Source of the DNA: Pseudomonadota bacterium
GTDB lineage: Bacteria > Desulfobacterota > Desulfobacteria > Desulfobacterales > Desulfolunaceae
Reading direction: 5' to 3'
Assembly: GCA_018818835.1 (NCBI GenBank)
Contig: JAHIRD010000145.1
Location: forward strand, 32,528-96,527
Length of the DNA stretch: 64,000 nt
Made by a program: the position numbers and the translations under genes. Shown piece by piece: positions 26,901 to 36,412 of the stretch. The notes under the pieces are model-generated. The model did no database searches, was not told the origin of the DNA, and saw nothing but the letters and a program-made list of their open reading frames with translations. Position 1 is the stretch's first letter. Every line of letters starts with the position of its first letter.

Positions 26901-27368
26901 TTAAATAATTTCAACCAGTTCGTAAGATCGTTTTCCGCCGGGAGCCTGAAGGACGACCTCATCACCCGGAGCCTTACCAAGAATCGCGCGACCCAGGGGA
27001 GATGATATGGAAATTTTACCTTTTGAAATATCCGATTCGTCTTCTCCAACCAGCTGATATTTAACTTCTTCGCCGGTATCACTATTTTCCAGAATAAACG
27101 TTGTGGCAAAAACGACTTTATCCTTGGGGAGTTCCGAAGGATCAATGATATCGGCATTGCCCAATTTATATTCAAGATCATTGATTCGTGCTTCAATAAA
27201 GGCCTGCCGTTCTTTTGCCGCATCAAATTCGGCATTTTCCGACAAATCTCCATGGGCACGTGCAATTTCAATGGCCTTAATATTTTCAGGTCGTTCGACT
27301 TTTTTCAACGTCTCAAGATCTTTTTTTAACGCGTGGTATCCTTCTTTCGTAATGGGTACTCTGTCCAA
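26901..27368 (-). CDS. greA: transcription elongation factor GreA (TTG start)
   Basis: A 155-aa factor that binds the RNA polymerase secondary channel and stimulates cleavage of backtracked RNA. The N-terminal coiled coil (ITKEGYHALKKDLETLKKVERPENI) holds the acidic tip (GDLSENAEFDAAKER), and the C-terminal globular domain has ISSPLGRAILGKAPGDEV. The TTG start at 27368 gives the standard GreA beginning (M)DRVPITKEGY and has AGGAGAT 6 bases upstream; an in-frame ATG at 27440 would add 24 unrelated residues. It sits 31 bases upstream of rpoZ. Confidence 0.95.
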   Translation of the reverse strand: MDRVPITKEGYHALKKDLETLKKVERPENIKAIEIARAHGDLSENAEFDAAKERQAFIEARINDLEYKLGNADIIDPSELPKDKVVFATTFILENSDTGEEVKYQLVGEDESDISKGKISISSPLGRAILGKAPGDEVVLQAPGGKRSYELVEII

Positions 27369-27503
27369 GGCAATCTCCTGATTGTACGGATAAAAAAACA
27401 AAACCTCTTTCAGATTCATGGACCGGACCGTAACCATCACAGGTTCATCTCCGGGTATGACCCGAAAGGGGCTCTAAAATATATATTAATTTAATCTAAA
27501 AAT

Positions 27504-28265
27504 CTATAGTTTATGCGTTTTGACTTTTTTTTCATGCTTTGATCGGACTCTTAGCACCAATGAGTGTATTGGACCCGAAGAAACATAAATCAATCCAATG
27601 GAAAAAAGAAAGAGCTGAGGTTTTTGGGCAATCACAATAAAAACAAGGATAAGCCCCACCAGAACATTAAATTTCATCTTTTTGAAAAGTTCAGCCTTTT
27701 TAAAACTTTCATATTTAATGGTGCTGACCATAAGAAAAGACAGAAAGTAAACACCAAGAAGAAACACAACCGGCATTTCTATCGCGGGTATGGCAAATTT
27801 AGTGCAGAACAAAACCGTGGTGCTGCACATGGTTGCAGCTGCCGGTATGGGTAAACCGATAAAATGGGAACTGGGTGTTTCTTCGGCCATGCTGTTGAAT
27901 CGGGCAAGTCTGAGCGCGCCGCAGGATGTAAACAAAAATGCAGCAAGCCAGCCAATCCGCCCCTTGGGAAGTACCCATAGATACATCATCAAAGAAGGGG
28001 CCAGTCCAAAGGACACAAGGTCAGCCAGGGAGTCGTATTCTATACCGAACTGACTGGTGGTATGCGTGGCACGTGCAATTTTACCATCCAGAGAATCGAA
28101 AATGACCGCCACAAGAATGGCGACAGCTGAAAATTCGAAGCGTTCATCAATAGCGGAAATAATAGCGATAAAGCCACAAAAAAGATTCAGTGACGTAATC
28201 GCATTGGGTAGTATATAAATACCCCGTTTTATTTTATCCCGCCGTGACATTTTTTGATCATCCAT
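27504..28265 (-). CDS. pssA: CDP-diacylglycerol-serine O-phosphatidyltransferase
   Basis: A 253-aa integral membrane enzyme that makes phosphatidylserine from CDP-diacylglycerol and serine. It carries the CDP-alcohol phosphotransferase motif DSLDGKIARATHTTSQFG, continuing to ...YDSLAD, with the expected spacing of Asp residues. Six or more hydrophobic segments follow. The ATG at 28265 (MDDQKMSRR) is preferred because it overlaps the psd stop by 8 bases, as is usual in psd-pssA pairs; an earlier start would intrude further into psd. The two genes encode successive steps of phosphatidylethanolamine synthesis. Confidence 0.93.
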   Translation of the reverse strand: MDDQKMSRRDKIKRGIYILPNAITSLNLFCGFIAIISAIDERFEFSAVAILVAVIFDSLDGKIARATHTTSQFGIEYDSLADLVSFGLAPSLMMYLWVLPKGRIGWLAAFLFTSCGALRLARFNSMAEETPSSHFIGLPIPAAATMCSTTVLFCTKFAIPAIEMPVVFLLGVYFLSFLMVSTIKYESFKKAELFKKMKFNVLVGLILVFIVIAQKPQLFLFSIGLIYVSSGPIHSLVLRVRSKHEKKVKTHKL

Positions 28266-28935
28266 GATTGATATATCCAATAATTGATGTTCCTGCCTGA
28301 ACTTTATCACCAAGGGTTACAGCAACCTCGGCGTTAGAGGGCAGATAGACGTCAAGCCTTGAACCAAAACAGATCAGTCCGAATCTCACGCCCCGTCGAA
28401 GCATATCGCCTGCCTGTACGCCACAAATAATGCGCCGTGCAATCAGCCCGGCGATCTGAACGGTGGCATATTTTATGCCTTTATCCGTTTCAATGATCAA
28501 CGCGTTTCGTTCATTGTCGGATGATGCCTTGTCCAGGCTGGCGTTTACAAATTTTCCGGGGAAATACCTGATTTCTGAAATCGTGCCGGTAAAAGGAATG
28601 CGGTTTACATGGACATTAAAAACAGACATGAAAATACTGATTTTTTTACAGGGACCCTCAAAAAAGGGGTTTTCATCCATATTTTCAATGATAATGACTT
28701 TTCCGTCAGCTGGCGACGAGACAGCCCCTTCCCTGTCCTGGATAACCCGATCAGGGTCCCTGAAGAAAAAACAGATAAAAAGGGTCAAAACCAAGCTGAT
28801 AAAGGACAAAAATGAAAAACCGATAAGGGCCAGCAAAAACGTTATCAGGGCAGCTGCAATAATAAATGGGTAGCCTGGTCGGGCAATTGGAAAAGCCGTC
28901 ATACCGGGCTTTTCAGGCCAGGAGAATGAATTCAT
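28258..28935 (-). CDS. psd: phosphatidylserine decarboxylase (short, archaeal/Gram-positive type)
   Basis: A 225-aa membrane-associated pyruvoyl enzyme that decarboxylates phosphatidylserine to phosphatidylethanolamine. The proenzyme self-cleaves at a Gly-Ser bond, visible in FGSRLDVYLP (F-G-S) near residue 190. An N-terminal hydrophobic pair (YPFIIAAALITFLLALIGFSFL) anchors it, and VFNVHVNRIPFTG is the His-containing block. Length and layout match the short PSD-A class (about 210-230 aa). It overlaps pssA, its metabolic partner. Confidence 0.93.
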   Translation of the reverse strand: MNSFSWPEKPGMTAFPIARPGYPFIIAAALITFLLALIGFSFLSFISLVLTLFICFFFRDPDRVIQDREGAVSSPADGKVIIIENMDENPFFEGPCKKISIFMSVFNVHVNRIPFTGTISEIRYFPGKFVNASLDKASSDNERNALIIETDKGIKYATVQIAGLIARRIICGVQAGDMLRRGVRFGLICFGSRLDVYLPSNAEVAVTLGDKVQAGTSIIGYINHG

Positions 28936-29023
28936 TGAATCTACCTACTCTAATTTAAAATATATTAAAAAAATACTTTCTCTGACTATCAGAAGAGAAT
29001 GAAAAAGTCAAACTAAGAGCAAC

Positions 29024-29716
29024 CTAAACCCCAGGTTTAAGTTGATTTATTTCTGCATCGGACTTCCGGATATACTGGGGGATGATCATGGATGCTTCAT
29101 CCGTCTGTTCTGATTCAAAGCGGCTGAAACTTAGTTCAGCCACATGGCGTGCGCGGATATGCCTAAATGCCGAAGGGACAAGAATTGCAAGATCCCCCAG
29201 TTCCCGTTGAATTATTTTTCCAAAAACATCAAGGCCTGTCCCAACAAAAACAGTTTGGGTCGTTATCCCGTCACAAAGGTTATCGGGGCCAACAGCACAA
29301 GGACGCCTTCGTGTCACAAGCACGCCAGATTCATGGGTGTAGCACGCCATATAGACTTCATTTTTTCGGGCATCAATCAGTGCACATACCGGCATATTCA
29401 AACAAGGGACACCCAAAGCAAGGGCTTCCAGTGAGGAAACACCCACAATCGGTTTGCCTGTGACAAAGGCCAGACCTTTCAGGGTACTCAAGCCAATTCG
29501 AAGCCCCGTAAAGCTTCCCGGACCCTGCGCCACAGCAAAACCGCCAATATCCTGGATGTCCATCCCTGAAACATTTAAAATTCTATCAACAATCCCCATT
29601 AAGTGCCTGGAATGGGTTTCCTGCTTCTGAAAGTTCAGTTCAGCGACAAGATGTTTATCATCCGTGATGGCAACACTACAACCGTGGCTTGTTGTATCAA
29701 TGGCAAGAATTTTCAT
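29024..29716 (-). CDS. tsaB: tRNA threonylcarbamoyladenosine synthesis protein TsaB
   Basis: A 230-aa ASKHA-fold protein that, with TsaD and TsaE, forms the t6A37 modification complex in the cytoplasm. The N-terminal ATP-binding-like segment ILAIDTTSHGCSVAI and the conserved block VAQGPGSFTGLRIGLSTLKG are diagnostic; FVTGKPIVGVSSLEALA also fits TsaB. Its start overlaps the lon stop codon by 4 bases (ATGA), so the two are translationally coupled. No tsaD or tsaE is seen in the window. Confidence 0.93.
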   Translation of the reverse strand: MKILAIDTTSHGCSVAITDDKHLVAELNFQKQETHSRHLMGIVDRILNVSGMDIQDIGGFAVAQGPGSFTGLRIGLSTLKGLAFVTGKPIVGVSSLEALALGVPCLNMPVCALIDARKNEVYMACYTHESGVLVTRRRPCAVGPDNLCDGITTQTVFVGTGLDVFGKIIQRELGDLAILVPSAFRHIRARHVAELSFSRFESEQTDEASMIIPQYIRKSDAEINQLKPGV

Positions 29717-32175
29717 GAAATCAACGGGTCGTTTTTTTTCTTTACGGTTTTCTTTTCAACCGTTTCTTTTTTCGATATCTTATTTTTTTTCTTTCCCACA
29801 CTGGCCCAGTCACAAATAGCAATATCGAGAACCTCATCCACATTTTTAACCGGAATGAATTTAATTTTACGTTTGACGTTGTTGGGAATCTCAACCAGAT
29901 CATTTTTATTTTTTTCAGGAAAAATAATGGTTTTAATTCCTCCCCTCAGAGCGCCCAATGCTTTTTCCTTTAATCCGCCAATGGGTAGAACACGCCCCTT
30001 AAGGGTGATTTCACCTGTCATGGCCACGTCTCTGTTGACATTTTTATTAAGGATTGCAGAAAGAAGGGACGTTGCTATGGCGATACCTGCCGAGGGCCCG
30101 TCTTTGGGAGTTGCACCCGCTGGAACGTGAATGTGAACATCACTATTTTCAAAGGCGTCTTTTACACCCAAGGATGAGAGTTTCATTCGGGCATAGCTCA
30201 CAGCAGTACGAACGGATTCCTGCATGACATCACCCAACTGACCGGTAATGACAAGCTCACCCTTTCCATGGACCAGGCTTGTCTCAATGTAAAGTACTTC
30301 CCCACCAATCTGTGTCCAGGCAAGTCCTGTGGAAAGTCCTGGCTGGCTTTCTTCCTTGTCCATTTCAGGAAGGAACTGGGGGGGGCCGAGATATTTATGA
30401 AGGGTCATTTTGCTGATTTTAAATTTTTTCTTTTCACCTTCAGCCACATAACGTGCAACTTTTCGACATATTTTCCCCAAGGCACGTTCAAGGCTTCTGA
30501 CACCTGCTTCCGCCGTATATTCTTCGATAATTTTCTCAACAGACCCCTGGCTGAACTCGATGTGTTTCTTTTTCAGGCCATTTTCCTTGATCTGTCTGGG
30601 CATGAGATATTTATCCGCGATGACTTTTTTTTCTTCAATGGTGTACCCGGATAAATTGATGATTTCCATACGGTCCAGAAGTGCCGACGGAATGGTATCA
30701 ATCTGATTGGCTGTCAGGATAAACATGACCTTTGATAGATCAAAGGACAGATTCAGGTAATGGTCACTGAATTCGGAATTCTGTTCCGGATCCAAGGCTT
30801 CCAGAAGAGCGGAAGACGGATCGCCTCTGTAATCGGATCCCACCTTATCCACTTCATCCATCATAAAAATCGGGTTATTGGTTCCGCACTGTTTGAGACC
30901 CTGAATGATTCGGCCTGGCAATGCACCGATATAGGTCCGTCGATGCCCTCTGATTTCAGCTTCATCCCTGATGCCACCCAGGGAAAGTCGAATGAACTCA
31001 CGCTTCATGGCCTTGGCTATGGCTTGTCCCAGTGAGGTTTTTCCCACACCCGGCGGTCCAACGAAACAAAGAATGGGCCCCTTCATCTTAGGGTTCAACT
31101 TACGGACACTTAAATATTCAAGAATTCTGTCCTTGATTTTCTCCAACCCATAATGTTCTTTTTCCAGATATTCTTTGGCTTCGGGAATATTTAGATAATC
31201 CTTGGTGGATTTGTTCCAAGGGAGTTCAACCATCCAGTCCAGATAGGTTCTCACAATGGATGCTTCCGATGAATCCGGATGCATCTGTTCCAGGCGCCTG
31301 AGTTGTTTTATGGCCTCTGCATGAGCCGTTTCAGGCATCTTGGCCTTGGTGATATTTTTTTTGTACTCATCAATTTCCAGGGCTTTTTCATCAAGTTCAC
31401 CCAGTTCTTTATGAATGGCTCGAACCTGCTCCCTTAGATAATAATCCCTCTGGCTTTTGGAAATTTCATCTCTCACATCGGTTTGAATTTTGGCCTGAAC
31501 CGCTGAGAGTTCAACTTCACGGGTCAAAAATTCATTGATCTTGAGCAGACGTTTGGCAGGATCCAATATTTCAAGAAGGGTCTGGGCATCTTCAACCTTC
31601 AAGCGGAGATTGGACGCCACAAGGTCTGCAAGTTTACCCGGTGATTCAATACTTTCAAGAATCGAAGAAATTTCACCGCTCAACTCACCTCTCAAGGCAA
31701 GTATTTTTTCACTCTGCTCCCGGACATTACGCATCAGGGCTTCTGTTTCAAGGTCAATGGCCGGTGAGGCTTCTTCTGAAATAACTTCGATTTTTACCCT
31801 GTAAAAAGACTTTTTTCTCACATAACGGATGATCTTTCCCTTTCCGATACCCTGGACAAGAGCCTTTAACCGACCGTCGGGAAGTCTTAATATCCTGAGG
31901 ATTTTCACAATGGTTCCCACTTTGTATACCTCATCAACAGTGGGGTCTTCGATGGTTGAATCCATTTGAGCCGCAAGGAATAGGTATTTACCCTTTTCGA
32001 TGGCCTCGGAAACTGCGTTCACAGACTTGTCCCTTCCAATAAAAAGGGGAAGTAACATGTCGTTGAAAATGACAATATCTCTCACCGGCATCATGGGAAG
32101 GGTTTCTGGTATATCCACATCATGATTATCATCTTCAATGACATTGATCAGGTCATCGTTATCACTTTGAGCCAT
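29713..32175 (-). CDS. lon: ATP-dependent protease Lon
   Basis: An 820-aa hexameric AAA+ serine protease that degrades damaged and regulatory proteins. N-terminal substrate domain (LPMMPVRDIVIFNDMLLPLF), Walker A GPPGVGKTSLGQAIA, Walker B FMMDEVDK, sensor regions and the proteolytic Ser in PKDGPSAGIAI with the Lys of the dyad in GGLKEKALGA. A Lys-rich tail ends the protein. Two ATGs stand in tandem (32178 and 32175); the second has the better spacing from AGGAG, so it is chosen. Upstream about 200 bases carry the divergent promoters for lon and pilD. Confidence 0.96.
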   Translation of the reverse strand: MAQSDNDDLINVIEDDNHDVDIPETLPMMPVRDIVIFNDMLLPLFIGRDKSVNAVSEAIEKGKYLFLAAQMDSTIEDPTVDEVYKVGTIVKILRILRLPDGRLKALVQGIGKGKIIRYVRKKSFYRVKIEVISEEASPAIDLETEALMRNVREQSEKILALRGELSGEISSILESIESPGKLADLVASNLRLKVEDAQTLLEILDPAKRLLKINEFLTREVELSAVQAKIQTDVRDEISKSQRDYYLREQVRAIHKELGELDEKALEIDEYKKNITKAKMPETAHAEAIKQLRRLEQMHPDSSEASIVRTYLDWMVELPWNKSTKDYLNIPEAKEYLEKEHYGLEKIKDRILEYLSVRKLNPKMKGPILCFVGPPGVGKTSLGQAIAKAMKREFIRLSLGGIRDEAEIRGHRRTYIGALPGRIIQGLKQCGTNNPIFMMDEVDKVGSDYRGDPSSALLEALDPEQNSEFSDHYLNLSFDLSKVMFILTANQIDTIPSALLDRMEIINLSGYTIEEKKVIADKYLMPRQIKENGLKKKHIEFSQGSVEKIIEEYTAEAGVRSLERALGKICRKVARYVAEGEKKKFKISKMTLHKYLGPPQFLPEMDKEESQPGLSTGLAWTQIGGEVLYIETSLVHGKGELVITGQLGDVMQESVRTAVSYARMKLSSLGVKDAFENSDVHIHVPAGATPKDGPSAGIAIATSLLSAILNKNVNRDVAMTGEITLKGRVLPIGGLKEKALGALRGGIKTIIFPEKNKNDLVEIPNNVKRKIKFIPVKNVDEVLDIAICDWASVGKKKNKISKKETVEKKTVKKKNDPLIS

Positions 32176-32403
32176 CATTTCTCCTGAAACATGTAAAAAA
32201 TAAAAAACCGCTAAATAATATTTTCAGCGATCTTTTCTTAAAAACACCATTTAGTTCGATATCATTATAATGCAGTTTTATGGTTTTACAATATCTGTCT
32301 TGATTTTTTTAGGAAGTAAAACTACTCTATGTGTGATTTTACATTAAAATCACTGATCAAACCAATCAGTACCACAAACCATTGCAATGAAAGAAATCAA
32401 AAT

Positions 32404-33195
32404 ATGACTGAAATGCCGGAATTTTTCATTCGACTGACCTTTTTTGTATACGGATTATGCATTGGCAGCTTTATGAATGTCTGTATCTATCGTATCCCAG
32501 CAAAGGAATCCTTGATACGACCCCGCTCCTCCTGCCCTAACTGCGGAGTCCCCATTAAATTTTATGACAACATACCCGTGATCAGTTTTCTTTTTTTGTT
32601 GGGTAAATGCCGTTCATGCAAAAAAAGCATCTCGATTCGTTATCCTCTGGTTGAATTATTTACAGGTCTTTTGTGGCTTCTGTGCTATATGAAATTCGGA
32701 TTCACCGGTGAGTGCATTACCCTTATTATATTTCTTTCAACCTTGGTTGTCATTACATTTATAGATATGGACCACCGGATTATACCTGACATCATCTCCC
32801 TGCCCGGCATACCACTTTTTTTTCTCTTATCTGTTTATTTCACGACTATGGGCTGGAAAGAATCCCTGTTCGGCATCCTGTTGGGTGGAGGTTCCCTCCT
32901 TATCGTGGCAGAAGGATATTATTTGATCACTAAAAACGAAGGTATGGGGGGCGGCGACATTAAACTTCTTGCCATGATCGGGGCCATGATCGGATGGAAG
33001 GGTGTATTTTTTACCATCTTTGCGTCATCAGCCATTGGAACCCTTATCGGCCTCATTGTCATTATTTCTACAAAAAACACCTTAAAATTTGCGGTCCCCT
33101 TTGGGCCTTTTCTGTCTTTGGGTGCAGCAATTTATGTATTTATGGGTGATGAAATCATTCGATGGTATTATGGATTTTCAGGAATTCCATTGTGA
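32404..33195 (+). CDS. pilD: type IV prepilin peptidase/methyltransferase
   Basis: A 263-aa inner-membrane aspartyl protease that cleaves and N-methylates type IV prepilins and pseudopilins. Two CxxC pairs form the zinc site (SSCPNCGVPIKF; CRSCKKS). The catalytic Asp pairs sit in FIDMDHRIIPD and in the GxGD-type motif GGGDIKLL. About seven hydrophobic segments follow. The start is uncertain: ATG at 32404 (MTEMPEFF) gives a normal N-terminus with IGSFMNVCIYR, whereas 32329 would add 25 residues. It supplies the pilin processing needed by the PilB-type ATPase at 4-6.4 kb. Confidence 0.94.
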   Translation: MTEMPEFFIRLTFFVYGLCIGSFMNVCIYRIPAKESLIRPRSSCPNCGVPIKFYDNIPVISFLFLLGKCRSCKKSISIRYPLVELFTGLLWLLCYMKFGFTGECITLIIFLSTLVVITFIDMDHRIIPDIISLPGIPLFFLLSVYFTTMGWKESLFGILLGGGSLLIVAEGYYLITKNEGMGGGDIKLLAMIGAMIGWKGVFFTIFASSAIGTLIGLIVIISTKNTLKFAVPFGPFLSLGAAIYVFMGDEIIRWYYGFSGIPL

Positions 33196-33209
33196 TCAAT
33201 GGCATGATT

Positions 33210-33671
33210 TTACTGTTCAAAACAGACTTCAATGGTAAACGCCCCGGTTGGCATTTCAAAGGGAAGGGCTATGGCCGGATATTTCCCGATGTGGGGAACC
33301 TGGTGTTCGGTTTCCAGAATGACCTCAGCCAGGCTTGCTTTAAAGTTCAGACCTTTCTGAGCTATGGCGTTGGTCACCTGGCCTGAAATCATATTGGCAA
33401 TCTCTCCCACAGCGTCTTTAATGTCATCGTTTAATTCATCAAGGGGTTCACCGAACATGTTTGAAACAATGGACAAAATTCCCGTTTTAGAGAAACTCAA
33501 GGAGACTGTCGCGTTTTTTTCACCCTTTAAGTGTATGACCCCCGTAATATCTCCGCGGGCCATGGGATCCTTTTTCAAATAGGGCTTCCCTGCTGTGGCT
33601 TGTGTTGAGGCTGTTGTCTCCAGTACATTCAATGTCGCTTCGATAAAAGGATTAACAAGATTTGCATCCAT
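33210..33671 (-). CDS. CheX-like chemotaxis phosphatase
   Basis: A 153-aa protein of the CheX/CheC-like family. The active-site helix GEIANMISGQVTNAI carries the E-x2-N pattern used to dephosphorylate CheY-P. MARGDITGVIHLKGEKNATVSLSF and the dimer strand segment FTIEVCFE agree with CheX. No che genes lie nearby, so it may act on the receiver protein at 6804-7889 or on an unlinked CheY. It is convergent with pilD, 14 bases apart, with no clear terminator. Confidence 0.87.
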   Translation of the reverse strand: MDANLVNPFIEATLNVLETTASTQATAGKPYLKKDPMARGDITGVIHLKGEKNATVSLSFSKTGILSIVSNMFGEPLDELNDDIKDAVGEIANMISGQVTNAIAQKGLNFKASLAEVILETEHQVPHIGKYPAIALPFEMPTGAFTIEVCFEQ

Positions 33672-33851
33672 ATTTTTTTCCTGTTATAATGCGTCATTAT
33701 TAAAGTCTGATAATACACCAAAGGTTATGTTAAAGCAAAATCTTTTCATAGCCTCATCACGTCTGATAAAAACCTTTTAATAATAGGCTTGTCATACCCT
33801 GTAAGCACTGACCTTTCGTGCTTCTTTTGTTCATAAACTACTTAATGTATT

Positions 33852-35876
33852 GTGGGGTATCCTTTGGAAAATACAACTAATAAAATATCAGGAACAAACC
33901 TTATCCATCCCATGCTTTCTCCCATTTCTCCCTTACGTGCCAAAAAAGGAAAGGTGGTCAGTGCCGATGAGGCCGTCCGAGTCATCCGTGACTTTGACAC
34001 GGTGGCTTTAGGAGGATTTGTGGGAATCGGCTTTGCCGAAGAAATTGCGATGTGTATCGAAGATAACTTTCTCAAGCATCAGAGGCCTAAAAACCTGACG
34101 ATTATCTATGCCGCAGGCATGGGCGACGGGAAAGACCGTGGCTTGAACCATTTTGGCCATGAAGGCTTGGTTGCCAAAGTCATTGGGGGGCACTGGGGCC
34201 TGGTCCCCAAGCTGCAGCACCTGGCAATCACCAACAAAATTCAGGCATATAACCTGCCCCAAGGCGTTATATCTCATATGTACAGAGATATTGCTGCCAA
34301 AAAGCCCAGAACCATCACAACCGTGGGATTGAACACCTTCGTAGACCCCAGACTTGAGGGTGGAAAGCTCAATTCAGTAACCCAGGAAGACATTGTGGAA
34401 TTGATGCTATTTGATTCCAAGGAATACCTGGCGTACAAAAACTGCCCCATCAATGTGGCCATTCTACGGGGAACCACTGCCGACACCAATGGAAACGTCA
34501 CCATGGAAAAAGAGGCACTGACCTTAGAGTCGCTTTCCATTGCCATCGCAGCAAAAAACTCAGGTGGATATGTGATTGTTCAGGTCGAACGTATTGCCGA
34601 AAGTGAGTCCCTGAATCCCAGGCAGGTAAAAATTCCAGGAATTTTTGTGGATTGCGTTGTGGTCTCAAAGCCGGAAAATCATATGCAGACCTTTGATTAC
34701 CAATATAACCCCGCATATAGTAGTGAAATCAGGGTGCCTATCCAGTCCATTGAGCCCATGAAGCTGACTGAACGGAAAATCATCGCCCGAAGGGCTGCCT
34801 TTGAACTTGAAGTAAACAGCGTTACGAATCTAGGGATCGGTATGCCTGAGGGCATCGCCAGGATTGCCAACGAAGAAAAAATCCTTGATCTTATTACCCT
34901 CACCGCTGAGCCTGGTTTGATCGGAGGTCTTCCTGCAGGGGGTTTAAGCTTTGGCGCCGGGACCAATGCCGATGCCGTGATTGATCAACCTTCACAGTTT
35001 GATTTCTACGATGGAGGCGGTCTTGATATTGCGTTTCTGGGCCTTGCACAGGCTGATCAGAACGGAAATCTCAATGTCAGTAAATTCGGGCCGAAAATTG
35101 CCGGGGCCGGTGGATTTATAAATATCAGTCAGAATGCCAAGAAAATTGTTTTTGTAGGGACCTTCACGGCCAAAGGATTAAAAGTCAACATCCAGAACGG
35201 GATGATTGAAATTCTCCGTGAAGGTGAAACGAAAAAATTCATACATGCCGTGGAACAAATCACCTTCAGCGGAAAATATGCTGTTGAAAAAAATCAGCCG
35301 GTTTTGTTTATCACGGAACGATGTGTTTTTTCCTTTGGGAAAAACGGAATGGAACTTATTGAAGTTGCGCCTGGAATTGATATTGAAAAAGATATATTAA
35401 GCCAGATGGACTTCAAACCCTATTGCCCCAAAGAGCCTCGTTTAATGGACGAACGGATTTTCAAACCCCAAGCCATGGGGATCAAGGAGAAACTCCTTTG
35501 TGTTTCCCTGGATGAACGCCTCAATTACAATCCCATAAAGAATATGTTCTTTGTTAATTTTGAAGGCTTATCCGTTAACTCACGAGAAGATATTTCCAAA
35601 ATAGAAAAAAGTGTCATTGAACGCCTGTCTCCTCTCAACACAAAAGTTTTTACGATTGTGAATTACGATAATTTTACCATAAATCCTGAAATTGTTGACG
35701 AATACACCGCCATGGTCGATCGCCTGGTCAAAACGTACTATTCCGGCGTAACTCGCTATACCACCAGCGCATTTTTACGTTTGAAGCTTGGAGAGGCCAT
35801 GAAGAAACGAAATGTGGCACCACATATCTACGAAAGCAGTGAAGAGGCTGAAAATGCGTTAAATTTGAACATGTGA
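33852..35876 (+). CDS. fused acyl-CoA:acetate/propionate CoA-transferase-like enzyme with C-terminal extension
   Basis: A 674-aa protein with alpha and beta halves of a family I CoA-transferase fused. The alpha part shows DTVALGGFVGIGFAEE and FVDPRLEGGKLN. The beta part shows the catalytic-glutamate region SVTNLGIGMPEGIARIAN then LTAEPGLIGGLPAGG, and GGGLDIAFLG. Relatives such as propionate CoA-transferases are about 520 aa; here about 150 further residues (from about 520) are appended, with RLNYNPIKNMFFVNFEGLSV, of unknown role. The start is uncertain: GTG 33852, TTG 33864 and ATG 33912 are all possible and none has a convincing ribosome-binding site. It would swap CoA between short-chain acids. 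Confidence 0.87.
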   Translation: MGYPLENTTNKISGTNLIHPMLSPISPLRAKKGKVVSADEAVRVIRDFDTVALGGFVGIGFAEEIAMCIEDNFLKHQRPKNLTIIYAAGMGDGKDRGLNHFGHEGLVAKVIGGHWGLVPKLQHLAITNKIQAYNLPQGVISHMYRDIAAKKPRTITTVGLNTFVDPRLEGGKLNSVTQEDIVELMLFDSKEYLAYKNCPINVAILRGTTADTNGNVTMEKEALTLESLSIAIAAKNSGGYVIVQVERIAESESLNPRQVKIPGIFVDCVVVSKPENHMQTFDYQYNPAYSSEIRVPIQSIEPMKLTERKIIARRAAFELEVNSVTNLGIGMPEGIARIANEEKILDLITLTAEPGLIGGLPAGGLSFGAGTNADAVIDQPSQFDFYDGGGLDIAFLGLAQADQNGNLNVSKFGPKIAGAGGFINISQNAKKIVFVGTFTAKGLKVNIQNGMIEILREGETKKFIHAVEQITFSGKYAVEKNQPVLFITERCVFSFGKNGMELIEVAPGIDIEKDILSQMDFKPYCPKEPRLMDERIFKPQAMGIKEKLLCVSLDERLNYNPIKNMFFVNFEGLSVNSREDISKIEKSVIERLSPLNTKVFTIVNYDNFTINPEIVDEYTAMVDRLVKTYYSGVTRYTTSAFLRLKLGEAMKKRNVAPHIYESSEEAENALNLNM

Positions 35877-36123
35877 CGAATTTTAATTCATTTTTTTTAA
35901 TGTCTATTTATCGCAAATAAAATACAATAAAATATTTGCCTTTCAAGGTTGTTTATCAACTCATAAGATATTGCCAAATATTGTTTCACGCTCTTCATTC
36001 AAATTATATATACCTGTTATTATTAATTATTTTTGTTTTGATATCAAACATTTTTTCTGTTAATCATGCCTCTTAAATTCTAAAATAAAATAATTATTTT
36101 TAATAATCGGCCTATGATTCAGG

Positions 36124-36141
36124 TTTGAAAGGGCTTTCAAA
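36124..36141. promoter_or_regulatory. 18-bp palindrome, possible operator
   Basis: TTTGAAAG and CTTTCAAA face each other across a GG centre, giving an 8-bp perfect dyad about 55 bases upstream of the -35-like TTGACA for the HU gene. The size suits a dimeric regulator. No binding protein can be named. Confidence 0.45.
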
Positions 36142-36196
36142 TTTATTCAAAATTCAATGAGACCCATATTTTTTTTTATGAATATGCATTTATTTC

Positions 36197-36225
36197 TTGA
36201 CACAAATGAATCAAATAAGTAGTTT
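36197..36225 (+). promoter_or_regulatory. candidate sigma-70 promoter for the HU gene
   Basis: A consensus TTGACA (36197-36202) is followed after 17 bases by TAGTTT (36220-36225). Transcription would start near 36232 and leave a leader of about 180 bases before the HU start codon at 36413. Confidence 0.5.
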
Positions 36226-36412
36226 TAACACGCAAAGGGTTGATATTGTGTCTTTTGCATGTTTTCTTTAATTTATTCCTTGAGACATAATAGCCGGGTC
36301 TCATAATCAAACGTTTTATAATTTTAAATTTTTCTCAGGTTTTCGCTTTTACAACTTAGAACCATAGAGCTATCGTGTGTTAACGCCAATTCACAGAAAG
36401 GAGATTCCAAGC

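Larger units (their letters stand above)
35877..36412. other. long AT-rich region upstream of the HU gene
   Basis: A 536-base non-coding stretch. It contains an 18-bp palindrome (36124-36141), a 9-bp inverted repeat with widely spaced arms (36157-36165 with 36296-36304) and a promoter-like sequence between the arms (36197-36225). No open frame of note is visible. It probably carries the HU promoter and regulatory sites plus the 3' end of the CoA-transferase transcript. Confidence 0.6.

Noticed and set aside
26870..27271. Long in-frame extension upstream of rpoZ
   Set aside because: It lies within greA on the same strand in another frame and has no omega similarity; a TTG with GGAGGT marks the true start.
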